A program made the translations under genes and the position numbers. This document shows positions 16,975 through 24,511 of a stretch of 64,000 nucleotides of DNA, in pieces. The notes below the pieces were generated by a model. It was not told where the DNA came from, made no database searches, and worked only from the letters and a program-made list of their open reading frames with translations. This stretch comes from Streptococcus sp. HMSC034E03 (GTDB lineage Bacteria > Bacillota > Bacilli > Lactobacillales > Streptococcaceae), in NCBI RefSeq assembly GCF_001811505.1, contig NZ_KV804957.1, forward strand, positions 1 through 64,000. The letters are read 5' to 3'. Positions within the stretch are counted from its first letter, which is position 1; each line of letters opens with the position of its first letter.

Positions 16975-18132
16975 TTTTATTTTTTCGAGAGCAGTTTCAA
17001 AGAATGAGACTGCTCTTTTTTGGTTCTCTTTTGACAAATGGCTGTAAGTGTCCATAGTTACAGATATTTTTGCATGGCCAAGCCGTGTCTGTATTTCCTT
17101 GTATGGCAGACCAGCATTAAGCAAGATACTAGCGTGAGTGTGTCGGAAAGCATGAAATCCTAAATCAGTACAGTTAGCGTTTTTTAAGTGCTTATGTAGG
17201 CGGTAATCAACCTTTCGAGTATTGACATAGTTGTCAAAGCTATCAGAGAATACTTTCTCATAGGTTAAGCCAATGTTTCTACCATTTTCTGCTTGTCTTG
17301 CTCGGTAGAGACGAAGCATGAGCACTGTTTTATGATCGATATCTAAAACTCTATAGCTTGATTTTGTCTTAGGACTGTTTACCTGGTTTAAAATGTTGAG
17401 TGTTTTGTTAATATCAATCGTTCCGTTCTGCAGATCAATATCAGACCATTCCAGGGCCAGACATTCACGGATGCGCAGTCCAGTAGCTAGGAGCGTTTTA
17501 TAAAGCACAGTATCATAAAAATTGATAAAGGTATTTTCTAGGTTATCGAGATAGAAGAGAAAGCTTTTAAGTTCCTGATCTTGAAAGTATTTAATTTTTT
17601 GCTTATCTCTTGTTATCTTTCTAGGAATGACAACATCACGAGCAGGGTTATTGTCTAATGCCTGGATAGAAACCCCATACTGTAGTATACGTTTATTTAA
17701 GGAATGAAGGTGATTGTATTCTTTATACCCCGTTCCGTCCTGATTGTACTCATCCGCCCACTTATTTACCTGAGTTTGGATAATAACAGGAGTAAGTTTA
17801 TCTAGTTTGTAAGTACCAAATGAGGGTAAGAGGTAATTATTTAAGCAACCTTTTATCTTTATCTGAGTATTAGTCTTTATGGTATGCTGGTAGGTTTGCC
17901 AGAATAAGTCCACAAGTTCTCTATAGGTTGTTATATGTGAGCGTTGTTTCCGTGTAGAGCCGTTTTTCTCAAATTCTACCTTAGCCTGGGTGACCTTGTT
18001 TTTGAGTTCTTTCTTTGTTCGTGCTGATATGGTAGTCTTGACCTTTTTACCAGTTACAGAATCAATGCCAAGATAGATACTGGATCGGTAGACTGCTGAT
18101 CCGTCTTTTTTCGTGTGTTGTGTAATTTTCAT
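16966..18132 (-). CDS. int: Tyrosine-type site-specific integrase
   Basis: This 388-residue phage integrase has an Arm-DNA-binding N-terminus (MKITQHTKKDGSAVYRSSIYLG), a SAM-like core-binding domain and the catalytic set. The latter comprises LLATGLRIRECLALEW (first Arg), HAFRHTHASILL (His-x-x-Arg) and LGHAKISVTMDTYSHL (Tyr). The start at 18132 is chosen because AAGGAG lies 9 bases upstream; a longer reading frame to 18162 would run through that site. It lies next to attL and should catalyse insertion and, with a partner, excision. Confidence 0.92.
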   Translation of the reverse strand: MKITQHTKKDGSAVYRSSIYLGIDSVTGKKVKTTISARTKKELKNKVTQAKVEFEKNGSTRKQRSHITTYRELVDLFWQTYQHTIKTNTQIKIKGCLNNYLLPSFGTYKLDKLTPVIIQTQVNKWADEYNQDGTGYKEYNHLHSLNKRILQYGVSIQALDNNPARDVVIPRKITRDKQKIKYFQDQELKSFLFYLDNLENTFINFYDTVLYKTLLATGLRIRECLALEWSDIDLQNGTIDINKTLNILNQVNSPKTKSSYRVLDIDHKTVLMLRLYRARQAENGRNIGLTYEKVFSDSFDNYVNTRKVDYRLHKHLKNANCTDLGFHAFRHTHASILLNAGLPYKEIQTRLGHAKISVTMDTYSHLSKENQKRAVSFFETALEKIKSS

Positions 18133-18153
18133 GGTTTTAACTCCTTTTCCATC

Positions 18154-18182
18154 AGCAGGCAAGCAATTAGAAAAGGTTTTGA
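18154..18182. repeat. 29-bp direct repeat, copy 1
   Basis: The segment starts AGCAGGCAAGCAATTAG and is identical to 21909-21937. It lies in the leader just upstream of the integrase start. A 10-base inverted piece (CTTGCCTGCT) also occurs close to the right att at about 29276. Confidence 0.85.
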
Positions 18183-18322
18183 GTTGATACCATGTGAGGG
18201 GCTACGAGAATGCCCCTATTTTCGATTTTAAGCAGTTAGATGGTAAATTGTACCAGAATAGAAAACAAGGCGGATATGGGGCATATATGGGGTTTGAAAA
18301 GGCCCATATATTGCAAGTAGTT
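18183..18322. other. Integrase upstream region with ATATGGGG repeats
   Basis: No gene is seen between the integrase and abiF. ATATGGGG occurs at 18274-18281 and again at 18285-18292, and once more near 19640 within a similar GGCGxATATGGGG context. ATATATGGG (18283-18291) also pairs with CCCATATAT (18303-18311). Arm-type integrase sites or an RNA hairpin are possible. Confidence 0.4.
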
Positions 18323-19297
18323 CTATCTTAATGTGTCGGTGATATTATACCAATTATTCGGAAATCCAAGTGTATCCAATACAATGCCGGCTTCAATGGA
18401 GTGCGCTTTTTTATTTAGAGCTTTGGTTCTTTTTATAATAGTGTTATGTAATTGAGCGTATTGTGTGGACGCAAGTAGGCATTGCAAGGCAAGAAAAACA
18501 TAATATACAGATTGTCTTGACGTATTAGCATTGTTATTGTAATAGTGGAAATAAGCTAGTTGTGGAAGATTCTCACGACATTTATAATTGAAAAGTTTAT
18601 TATTATGAGCAGTGATATTTCTAATTTCTAGTATATTTTTAATAATACTTTCTAAAGCCTTTCCGCTTAAAAGGTCTTTACTAGGTCTATTTTGGATGTA
18701 TTCAATATTTTCTTGTAAGAATGGTGATAAATCTCTAGCTATTTGATTTTTTATGTCAGTGTTTAGATTTCTATAAAAGTTAAATGCTTGCCCTAATGTG
18801 AGTTCATTGATGATAACCCAGAAAGGAACAACGCCATGTTGTTTATAGTGGTGTTTTATAGAATTGTTTTGCCTATCCCTATTATAATCATTGAGTATTC
18901 TAGCTAATATACTGATTAAATTTGTAATTTGTGCGAGCCTTTTTGCATCTTTTTGTGTTTCAAAGTTATTAATATCTAGATAAGAGTATGGCTTTGGATA
19001 TGATTCTGAAAAACGATATGCCAGTACGGATTTAAAGTGTTTTTCTGCATCTATAATTGCTTTTAAAAAAGCTGATTTAATTTCTTTATCGTAAAAGTGT
19101 GTTGCAGCTATTTCTCTAAAGTCTGCACCGGTTATAAATTTATCTTTTGATGTTTGAAAAAATTTACTATATCCGTTGACGACGTTGTAATAGTTGTTAG
19201 TTAGAAGGTATCTTTTACATTCTACTATGTTATCTATTTCTAAACCTCTAGACTGGAGAAGTTTTATTTGTTCATCTAATGTTTGAAATGGTTTCAT
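18323..19297 (-). CDS. abiF: AbiF-type abortive-infection protein (Abi_2, HEPN RNase)
   Basis: This 324-residue protein matches the Abi_2 family (AbiD/AbiF). The N-terminus LDEQIKLLQSRGLEIDN...YLLTNNYYNVVNGYSKFF and the central DAEKHFKSVLAYRFSE are typical. Arg226-Asn-Ile-Thr-Ala-His231 gives the HEPN RNase motif Rx4H, so the active site is intact. AAGGAA lies 7 bases before the ATG, directly after the terminator of a small RNA on the same strand. In this family a conserved RNA precedes the gene and acts as an antitoxin. It is probably phage-defence cargo, possibly against rival or helper phage. Confidence 0.85.
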   Translation of the reverse strand: MKPFQTLDEQIKLLQSRGLEIDNIVECKRYLLTNNYYNVVNGYSKFFQTSKDKFITGADFREIAATHFYDKEIKSAFLKAIIDAEKHFKSVLAYRFSESYPKPYSYLDINNFETQKDAKRLAQITNLISILARILNDYNRDRQNNSIKHHYKQHGVVPFWVIINELTLGQAFNFYRNLNTDIKNQIARDLSPFLQENIEYIQNRPSKDLLSGKALESIIKNILEIRNITAHNNKLFNYKCRENLPQLAYFHYYNNNANTSRQSVYYVFLALQCLLASTQYAQLHNTIIKRTKALNKKAHSIEAGIVLDTLGFPNNWYNITDTLR

Positions 19298-19314
19298 ATA
19301 TGTTCCTTGTATAC

Positions 19315-19386
19315 AAAAACACCACCTAGTGGAACTAGGCAGTGTTTCGCGTACTCTGTTCCCTTGGGAGCAGAAACTCTTCTCAT
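19315..19386 (-). ncRNA. abiF-associated small RNA (candidate RNA antitoxin)
   Basis: On the minus strand a perfect-spacing promoter (TTGACA at 19416-19421, 17 bp, TATTAT at 19393-19398) would start an RNA near 19386. The RNA can form CUGCUCCC-AA-GGGAACAG (19356-19373, one mismatch) and an 11-bp terminator stem (19320-19344, two wobbles, loop UCC) followed by five U (19319-19315). It is about 72 bases long, ends 18 bases before the abiF start codon, and abiF lacks any other visible promoter. Its position fits the abiF RNA motif known from comparative genomics. Confidence 0.8.
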
Positions 19387-19392
19387 TGCCTA

Positions 19393-19421
19393 ATAATACT
19401 GTAATTTTTAGTTTTTGTCAA
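19393..19421 (-). promoter_or_regulatory. Promoter of the abiF small RNA
   Basis: Minus-strand -35 TTGACA (19416-19421) and -10 TATTAT (19393-19398) are separated by 17 bp. It is one of the strongest promoters in the island. Confidence 0.8.
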
Positions 19422-19458
19422 TATTTTTAGTTTGTTTTTTAAAAATTTTTGAGTATCG

Positions 19459-19483
19459 AAAAAACTCAACGCTGGGAACGTTG
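19459..19483 (-). terminator. Terminator of the repressor-DUF4177 transcript
   Basis: Read on the minus strand, CAACG pairs with CGTTG around a seven-base loop, followed by AG and six T. It separates the repressor transcript from the abiF small-RNA promoter. The stretch 19484-19657 holds no gene that I can support. Confidence 0.6.
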
Positions 19484-19657
19484 CTTTTATTGCCTTGTCA
19501 GACAAGTTAGCGGTAGCAGGCTTGTCTTTTTCTATTTGTCACTTTTGCCGTTTTTTGCGCTTTAGTCTGTAAAATTGGCTTTCTATTTTTCACTTTCCCT
19601 TGTTTTTGCACAATAGACCTTAGAAATAGGGGCACTATTGGCGAATATGGGGAATTT

Positions 19658-19927
19658 TTATAGAATCTTCTCAAATACCATTGTGGCTTGGATACGGTCG
19701 CCACCGCCTAGTCCTTTGCTTCCACCATTGGCGGTTGTGATGGTATGTAGGCGATAACCTTTTGAAGCTTGTTTATTGATAACATCTTCTAATTCTGTAA
19801 GGTTTCCTGATCCAGTGCCGAAAAACTTTTCTTTCAAAGTTACCTGAAGGACAACGTAGTGTAGTTCATTTACTCCAGATGCAGTAGAAAAACTACCTTC
19901 TTGTTTTACAGTGTCAAAAAATCCCAT
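19658..19927 (-). CDS. DUF4177 family small protein
   Basis: This 89-residue protein contains the YYVVLQVTLKEKF...GYRLHTI pattern of DUF4177, here LHYVVLQVTLKEKFFGTG and INKQASKGYRLHTITTANGG. The function of the family is unknown; it is common in phages and plasmids. A Gly-rich segment (NGGSKGLGGGD) precedes the last strand. It follows the repressor gene by 27 bases on the same strand, with AAAGGAG before its ATG, so it is co-transcribed. Confidence 0.7.
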   Translation of the reverse strand: MGFFDTVKQEGSFSTASGVNELHYVVLQVTLKEKFFGTGSGNLTELEDVINKQASKGYRLHTITTANGGSKGLGGGDRIQATMVFEKIL

Positions 19928-19954
19928 GCGAGCTACTCCTTTGTTTTAAATATT

Positions 19955-20410
19955 TTATTTTTTATTATCAAGTTTTAAAAAAGAAACAGCATCGTTTTTT
20001 GCAAATTTTTTTGCAATCTCTCTTAACAACTCTCTCTCTTCTTCTTCAGAAAAAGAATAATTAAGAATTAATTCTAGCAAAAGGGGATCTACTTCTTTTC
20101 TTAATGTTTGATATACATCAAAATCTAAGTCAGTTTTAGAAAGTTGCATATAATCGAACTCTCTCCAAGAAGCAAATTCACGAGGAGTAGGACTATATTC
20201 TTTAAATGGAGTTTCCGGGTCATCACTATATCCGAGTAGATAGGCAACACTTACATTAAAGTAATCGGCTATTAATTGAGCTTTTTCTGGTTTGATTTGG
20301 CTTTTCCCGTTTTCCCAACGTTGTATGGTTCTATATGGTATTTTGATTTCTTTAGAAAATTCTACCTGAGTTAGTTTTTTGTCTTTTCTTAATTCCTTTA
20401 GTCTATTCAT
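19955..20410 (-). CDS. CI-like phage repressor (XRE helix-turn-helix)
   Basis: This 151-residue protein has an N-terminal XRE-type helix-turn-helix (MNRLKELRKDKKLTQVEFSKEIKIPYRTIQRWENGKS, then AQLIADYFNVSVAYLLGYSD) and an acidic helical C-terminus. No LexA-like peptidase domain is visible, so induction is probably by an antirepressor rather than by self-cleavage. The start at 20410 follows GAGGT on the minus strand; an extension to 20431 would run into the -10. It should bind the GCCACA-type palindromes between it and the rightward genes. Confidence 0.85.
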   Translation of the reverse strand: MNRLKELRKDKKLTQVEFSKEIKIPYRTIQRWENGKSQIKPEKAQLIADYFNVSVAYLLGYSDDPETPFKEYSPTPREFASWREFDYMQLSKTDLDFDVYQTLRKEVDPLLLELILNYSFSEEEERELLREIAKKFAKNDAVSFLKLDNKK

Positions 20411-20430
20411 TTTATTATTACCTCGTAGCA

Positions 20431-20460
20431 ATTATAACATTATGCGCCACAATTTGGCAA
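20431..20460 (-). promoter_or_regulatory. Repressor promoter with operator O1
   Basis: Minus-strand -10 TATAAT (20431-20436) and -35 TTGCCA (20455-20460), spaced 18 bp, form the repressor promoter. CGCCACAATTTGGCA (20445-20459), an imperfect copy of the perfect palindrome at 20528, overlaps the -35 and would allow autoregulation. Confidence 0.65.
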
Positions 20461-20486
20461 TTTTTTTAAAAAAATAATAAAAACAC

Positions 20487-20542
20487 TTGACAAAGTATCA
20501 TTAAGTGGTGTATCATTGATACGAAAACGCCACAATGTGGCG
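20487..20542 (+). promoter_or_regulatory. Rightward lytic-type promoter with operator O2
   Basis: -35 TTGACA (20487-20492) and -10 TATCAT (20511-20516), spaced 18 bp, drive the rightward genes. The -10 sits inside a GTATCATTGATAC palindrome (20510-20522), and a perfect 15-bp palindrome CGCCACAATGTGGCG (20528-20542) covers the start point. Two different palindromes suggest two regulators. Confidence 0.7.
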
Positions 20543-20564
20543 AAAAAAGAAAGGAGAAACTTCA

Positions 20565-20750
20565 TTGCTTATTACCTCAACACAAGCAAAAGCGATTCGC
20601 CGAAAGCAAGCAGACAAGAAACTGACTGCTAAGCAAGCAGGCGAAGAAATCGGAGTTACACAAGTTACCTATCGAAAAATTCGAGACGGTGGCGAAGTCA
20701 AGCCGAGCATTTACCAAAAAGCCATGGAATGGCTTGCTGAAGATTACTAG
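20565..20750 (+). CDS. Cro-like helix-turn-helix protein
   Basis: This 61-residue protein is a bare helix-turn-helix: TAKQAGEEIGVTQVTYRKIRDGGEVKPSIYQKAMEWL. A TTG start at 20565 is preferred because AAAGGAG lies 8 bases upstream; the in-frame ATG at 20535 lies inside operator O2 and has no ribosome site. It is the first rightward gene, opposite the CI-like repressor, as Cro is in temperate phages. It could also act as an excision factor. Confidence 0.65.
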   Translation: MLITSTQAKAIRRKQADKKLTAKQAGEEIGVTQVTYRKIRDGGEVKPSIYQKAMEWLAEDY

Positions 20751-20914
20751 AAAGGAGGCATAAGACAGAGTCTAGAAATATTTTGCTTGCTACCTATGGC
20801 AGTATCAAGGGTTTGTAGGGGTTTATTCTCTCCTAAATTTTCCCTACCTCAATGATTTACTTTGGTACTGTTTTAGGTGGCAAGCACGATCTACAAGAAG
20901 AAAGGAGCGAACCA

Positions 20915-21517
20915 ATGGAACTGGTTTACATGGACGGTAGAAAAGAGCCGTATACACTGAGCAGTATCGTAGCAGAATGTACTGGATTGCAACATCACAC
21001 AATAACCAAGACAATCCGCAAACATCAAGCAAGGTTTGAACGGTTCGGGAAGGTTGGATTTAAAATCCAAGCTATGGAAAGTGGCCAGAATACTAAGGAT
21101 TATATTTTGAATGAGCAACAAGCGACCTTGTTAGTTACATTCTTAAAAAATACTGAGCAAGTGGCCAACTTCAAAACCAACCTAGTCAAAGCATTCTTTG
21201 AAATGCGTGACGAACTTTCCAAGCGACAATTACAGAGAGAACTGGAAAAGCCAAAGCGTAAAAGCTTAACTGAAGCTATTCAAACATGGGAGAAAGCACC
21301 TAAGCATGCCTATAGTACCCTTACAAACTTACTACTAAAGGGAGTGACAGGGAAGAATAAAGCGCAACTCATGAAGGAACGAGAAAGTAGGAACGGTATT
21401 GATGGCTTGACAAGTTTAGAGCTGACAAACTACCAACGTTTGGAAGATATGGCAATAGCTATGATTAACTTGAATAGAGGGTATTCAGAAATTAAAGAAC
21501 TAATTTTTAAAGTATAG
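20915..21517 (+). CDS. Rha-family phage antirepressor/regulator
   Basis: This 200-residue protein has the Rha domain at its N-terminus (YTLSSIVAECTGLQHHTITKTIRKHQARFERFGKVGFKI...LNEQQATLLVTFLKNTEQVANFKTNLVKAFFEMRDEL). A longer helical C-terminus follows. ATG at 20915 has AAAGGAG 8 bases upstream; an upstream ATG at 20852 lacks one. Rha proteins regulate temperate-phage development; here it may counter the CI-like repressor or sense a helper. Confidence 0.8.
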   Translation: MELVYMDGRKEPYTLSSIVAECTGLQHHTITKTIRKHQARFERFGKVGFKIQAMESGQNTKDYILNEQQATLLVTFLKNTEQVANFKTNLVKAFFEMRDELSKRQLQRELEKPKRKSLTEAIQTWEKAPKHAYSTLTNLLLKGVTGKNKAQLMKERESRNGIDGLTSLELTNYQRLEDMAIAMINLNRGYSEIKELIFKV

Positions 21518-21528
21518 GAGTATAGAAA

Positions 21529-21780
21529 ATGGAAAATGATTTTAAGACAGTTACAAATGCCAAAGGGTTAGAAATTCCCAAGGATTTTAAAAAGCTAGTT
21601 GAGAAAGACAGACAACTAGCCGAATATCTTTGTATGAACTACGAGAACTTGGACAGTGAAGACCTGGGCGCATTTCTTGAAACGGTTGAGCAGGGATTCA
21701 GTTGGATTCTAGATCTTATCGAAAGTAAAGACTTGCTTTATAAACCAAAGTCAGGTAGTAATCATGCAAAAAGAAAATAA
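21529..21780 (+). CDS. Hypothetical phage protein, 83 residues
   Basis: I do not recognise this acidic, helical protein (DFKTVTNAKGLEIPKDFKKLVEKDRQLAEYLCMNYENL). It follows rha by 11 bases with ATAGGAG before its ATG, so it belongs to the early rightward transcript. No membrane segment or metal motif is visible. Confidence 0.6.
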   Translation: MENDFKTVTNAKGLEIPKDFKKLVEKDRQLAEYLCMNYENLDSEDLGAFLETVEQGFSWILDLIESKDLLYKPKSGSNHAKRK

Positions 21781-22109
21781 AAAAAATCACTTGCTCAAAT
21801 TTTAGACGAGGCGAGCAAGCGACAAGATTAAGGATATAGAAATTTTTTCTATGCTTTGATTATAGCAAAAAATATCTATTCTATCAAATACCTAAAGAAA
21901 AACCGAAGAGCAGGCAAGCAATTAGAAAAGGTTTTGAAAATCAAGTGCTGACAGGGTGATTCTAAGACCTTGTTTAGCTGATGAAAGATGGGTAATTACT
22001 CACGAAACACCGCTACAAGCGTTCGCCAACTTGGGGCAATCGCCCAGCGTTTGGAGTGGTGAAGCATACCATATAGAAAACAGGCAAGAAAAAGGACAAG
22101 GAAAGGCTA
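21781..22109. other. Structured non-coding region in the early gene block
   Basis: No gene with a ribosome site is seen. A hairpin CTTGCTC/GAGCAAG lies at 21790-21819. The second copy of the 29-bp repeat lies at 21909-21937. A GC-richer segment near 22010-22075 can fold (GGGGCAATCGCCC, CGTTTGG). The content would suit a leader RNA, an origin of replication or a recombination site. Confidence 0.45.
21909..21937. repeat. 29-bp direct repeat, copy 2
   Basis: Identical to 18154-18182, in the same orientation and 3.7 kb apart. Confidence 0.85.
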
Positions 22110-22322
22110 ATGGAGAAAAATATGACTCTAGATCTAGATAACATGACACAATCAGAATTTGACAACCGAATTACTGAAATCAAGGATAGAAATCCGAACC
22201 TCTTTCAGTTCATCATTGACTTTTTAGATGATAAAGTAACTCCAGAAGAGGTGTACGACTTTCTGAAGATGGAGCGAGGCTATCAAGTAAATTATATCAA
22301 GAATTACAAAGCGAGGGCATAG
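22110..22322 (+). CDS. Hypothetical phage protein, 70 residues
   Basis: This small acidic protein (MTLDLDNMTQSEFDNRITEIKDRNPNLF...DDKVTPEEVYDFLKMERGY) is unrecognised. AAGGAAAGG lies just before the ATG. It is followed by one base and then the next gene, so the two are translationally linked. Confidence 0.55.
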   Translation: MEKNMTLDLDNMTQSEFDNRITEIKDRNPNLFQFIIDFLDDKVTPEEVYDFLKMERGYQVNYIKNYKARA

Positions 22323-22323
22323 C

Positions 22324-22533
22324 ATGAATGAACTAGATTTAAGCAATACACAGGCGCTTATTTTTACCGTGATATTGGTTGGCTTTCTCATGTATCTAAA
22401 CCACCTAGACCGCAAAAAAAGCGCTCAAATCGAGCGAGAAAGTACACAGACGATTGAAACAACTAGCGAGGATTTAAGCCCTGATTATGGGCGATATATT
22501 CAGCTTGCAGGGGTTAAGCCATGGGGGTACTAA
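22324..22533 (+). CDS. Small single-span membrane protein
   Basis: This 69-residue protein has one membrane segment (ALIFTVILVGFLMYLNHL, about residues 11-28) and a charged cytoplasmic-type tail. Its ATG is two bases after the previous stop. The function is unknown; small membrane proteins in prophage early regions sometimes exclude other phages. Confidence 0.5.
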   Translation: MNELDLSNTQALIFTVILVGFLMYLNHLDRKKSAQIERESTQTIETTSEDLSPDYGRYIQLAGVKPWGY

Positions 22534-22534
22534 G

Positions 22535-22807
22535 ATGTTTGAAAAAATGATTGAAGATTTAAAGTCTAAGATTTTGGAAGCAGTGGAACGGTATTTAAAA
22601 AGCCATGAGAAAGCACCTCAAAAAAGATTGGATTTAATCAGCAAGGTGGAACTAAAGGAAGAACTGGGCATAGGAGATAAAACCTTGACAAAATGGGAAG
22701 GTGCAGGACTACCGCAGTATATACCTCCTATTGAAGATACTAGAAAAGCGTATTATAAAATCTTAGACGTTTTAAAGTTTTTGGGGGTAGATGATGGCAA
22801 AGACTAA
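22535..22807 (+). CDS. Helix-turn-helix DNA-binding protein of the island
   Basis: This 90-residue protein combines an N-terminal amphipathic helix (MIEDLKSKILEAVERYLKSHEK) with a MerR/excisionase-like winged helix (LISKVELKEELGIGDKTLTKWEGAGLPQYIPP). The start at 22535 follows GGGGGT and the preceding stop. Proteins like this next to replication genes of satellite prophages often act as excision or replication-control factors. It overlaps the next gene by about 17 bases. Confidence 0.6.
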   Translation: MFEKMIEDLKSKILEAVERYLKSHEKAPQKRLDLISKVELKEELGIGDKTLTKWEGAGLPQYIPPIEDTRKAYYKILDVLKFLGVDDGKD

Positions 22808-23654
22808 AATATATTTTTGGTTAAAAGTTGATAAGAAGTTTTTTGATAATCTTTTTATTAAGCGACTTAAAAATATGCCTGGTGGCTACACTATGACAGT
22901 GATTTATATCCGTCTTATGTTGGAAAGTTTAGAAGATGATTGTATTTTGTACTATGAGGGGTATTTTGATAATTTGGTACAGGAATTAGCTTTAAAACTG
23001 GATGTTTCTGAGGATGATATCAATATGACGGTTGCATATTTTACAAAATGCGGACTAATTCAGATTGATGATGATGGCCATGCTACATTATCCCAAGCAA
23101 AAGCCATGGTTGAGAGTGAAACAAACTGGGCAAAATACAAGCGAGACCAAAGAAAAAATAGTCAAGATTTACCAAAATTGGAGAATGTCCAAAATAAAAA
23201 GACTATTTCCAACTCATGTCCAACAGAGATAGAGAAAGAGAATAGAGTTAATAGTAAGAGTAATAATTTATATTTAGATAATATATTGTCGGGAAATCCC
23301 GACTACAATTTTCCTACTTGGCTTGAAGAAACAGCTATAAAAGATTTAGAGAAAACAAAACATAAAGAACTTTGGATTCCTATTGCTTATCTGAATCAAG
23401 TAGCTAATAAGCGGTATAAGTTTGTTGATAAGACAAAAAGGCTCTTACTAGCACGATTCAAAGAAGGCTATACACTGGAAGATTTTAAACAGGTGATAGA
23501 TATTAAAACGGCAGAATGGAAGGATAATCCTGAATTTTCTAAATATCTGAGACCTGAAACACTTTTCGGATCTAAGTTTGACGGTTATTTGAATCAAAAG
23601 CCTAAAACAATAAGAGGGAAGTATGAAGATAACTTCCCAGATCTACCATTTTAG
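22791..23654 (+). CDS. Phage replisome organiser (N-terminal winged helix plus conserved phage C-terminus)
   Basis: This 287-residue protein has the Phage_rep_org_N domain (YFWLKVDKKFFDNLFIKRLKNMPGGYTMTVIYIRLML, residues about 8-120) and a variable Lys/Asn-rich linker. A conserved phage C-terminal domain follows (LWIPIAYLNQVANKRYKFVDKTKRLLLARFKEGYTLEDFKQVID...FGSKFDGYLNQ). It should bind the element's origin and recruit the DnaC-like loader encoded next. An ATG at 22794 is equally plausible. Confidence 0.8.
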   Translation: MMAKTKIYFWLKVDKKFFDNLFIKRLKNMPGGYTMTVIYIRLMLESLEDDCILYYEGYFDNLVQELALKLDVSEDDINMTVAYFTKCGLIQIDDDGHATLSQAKAMVESETNWAKYKRDQRKNSQDLPKLENVQNKKTISNSCPTEIEKENRVNSKSNNLYLDNILSGNPDYNFPTWLEETAIKDLEKTKHKELWIPIAYLNQVANKRYKFVDKTKRLLLARFKEGYTLEDFKQVIDIKTAEWKDNPEFSKYLRPETLFGSKFDGYLNQKPKTIRGKYEDNFPDLPF

Positions 23655-23665
23655 GAGTTGCGAAG

Positions 23666-24511
23666 ATGAAGGAACAATTTAAAGAGTTCAATAACAAAAA
23701 AATATCAGATAAAGTTTGTGATATTCATCAGGTAAATTACTGGGAGATTTCTATACCTGTAGTAGGGAGTTCAGAAAGGAAAATACAACCATTTTGCCCG
23801 GAGTGTGTGAAGGGGGAGATTAAACAAAAAGAGGAAGACCTATTACAGAGGTTTGATGATAGACAAACGTATTTTAAAACTTATGATGTATTAATGCGTG
23901 ATAGTACAATTCCTAAAGAGTTAAAGGGAGCGACATTTGATAATTTCTTTGTTAAGACGGCAGAGGAGCGACAGATGTTGGAGTTTGTAAAAGGTCAAGC
24001 CCAGAAGTATCTTGCAGGTATGACAGGAAATACCTTAATCAGCGGTAGCACAGGAATAGGGAAAAGTCATTTATCTCTTGCCCTGGCCAAAGAAATCAAT
24101 GAGAGCTTCAGAGAGAAGAACGAGCCTAAGAGTGTCTTGTTTGTCAGCTTAACCGAGATTATCAAGCAGATAAAAGAAGGCTGGACTTATGGAAGAAATG
24201 CAAACTTAACAGAGTATGAGGCGGTTAAAAAGTTAGTTGATGTAGATTTTCTAATCATCGATGACCTGGGGGCAAAAAATGGGACGGTAACACCTAAGAG
24301 TGACTGGGAACAGGATTTCTTGTTTGATATTATCAACAATCGAGAAACTACGATTTTCAACACGAACCTAGATAGTAGTGAACTGCGGACTGTTTACAAT
24401 GCTAGAAATTCAAGTAGAATTTTGAAAGGTTTAGAAGGGAACACTTTCAAGGCTTTTACGATCAAAGATAAAAGATACACTATAAACACAGTGAGGGGAG
24501 AATATCAATGA
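23666..24511 (+). CDS. DnaC-like helicase-loader ATPase
   Basis: This 281-residue AAA+ protein has Walker A GSTGIGKSH (127-135) and Walker B FLIIDDLG. The N-terminal cysteine/histidine cluster (Cys18, His21, and Cys44-x-x-Cys47) may bind zinc. It loads the host DnaB helicase onto the origin opened by the upstream organiser. TAGGAG precedes the ATG by 9 bases. Its stop overlaps the next small gene (ATGA). Confidence 0.85.
   Translation: MKEQFKEFNNKKISDKVCDIHQVNYWEISIPVVGSSERKIQPFCPECVKGEIKQKEEDLLQRFDDRQTYFKTYDVLMRDSTIPKELKGATFDNFFVKTAEERQMLEFVKGQAQKYLAGMTGNTLISGSTGIGKSHLSLALAKEINESFREKNEPKSVLFVSLTEIIKQIKEGWTYGRNANLTEYEAVKKLVDVDFLIIDDLGAKNGTVTPKSDWEQDFLFDIINNRETTIFNTNLDSSELRTVYNARNSSRILKGLEGNTFKAFTIKDKRYTINTVRGEYQ

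Noticed and set aside
19507-19704. 65-codon minus-strand frame downstream of the DUF4177 gene
   Set aside because: It starts within the end of the DUF4177 gene in another frame, lacks a ribosome site and spans terminator hairpins.
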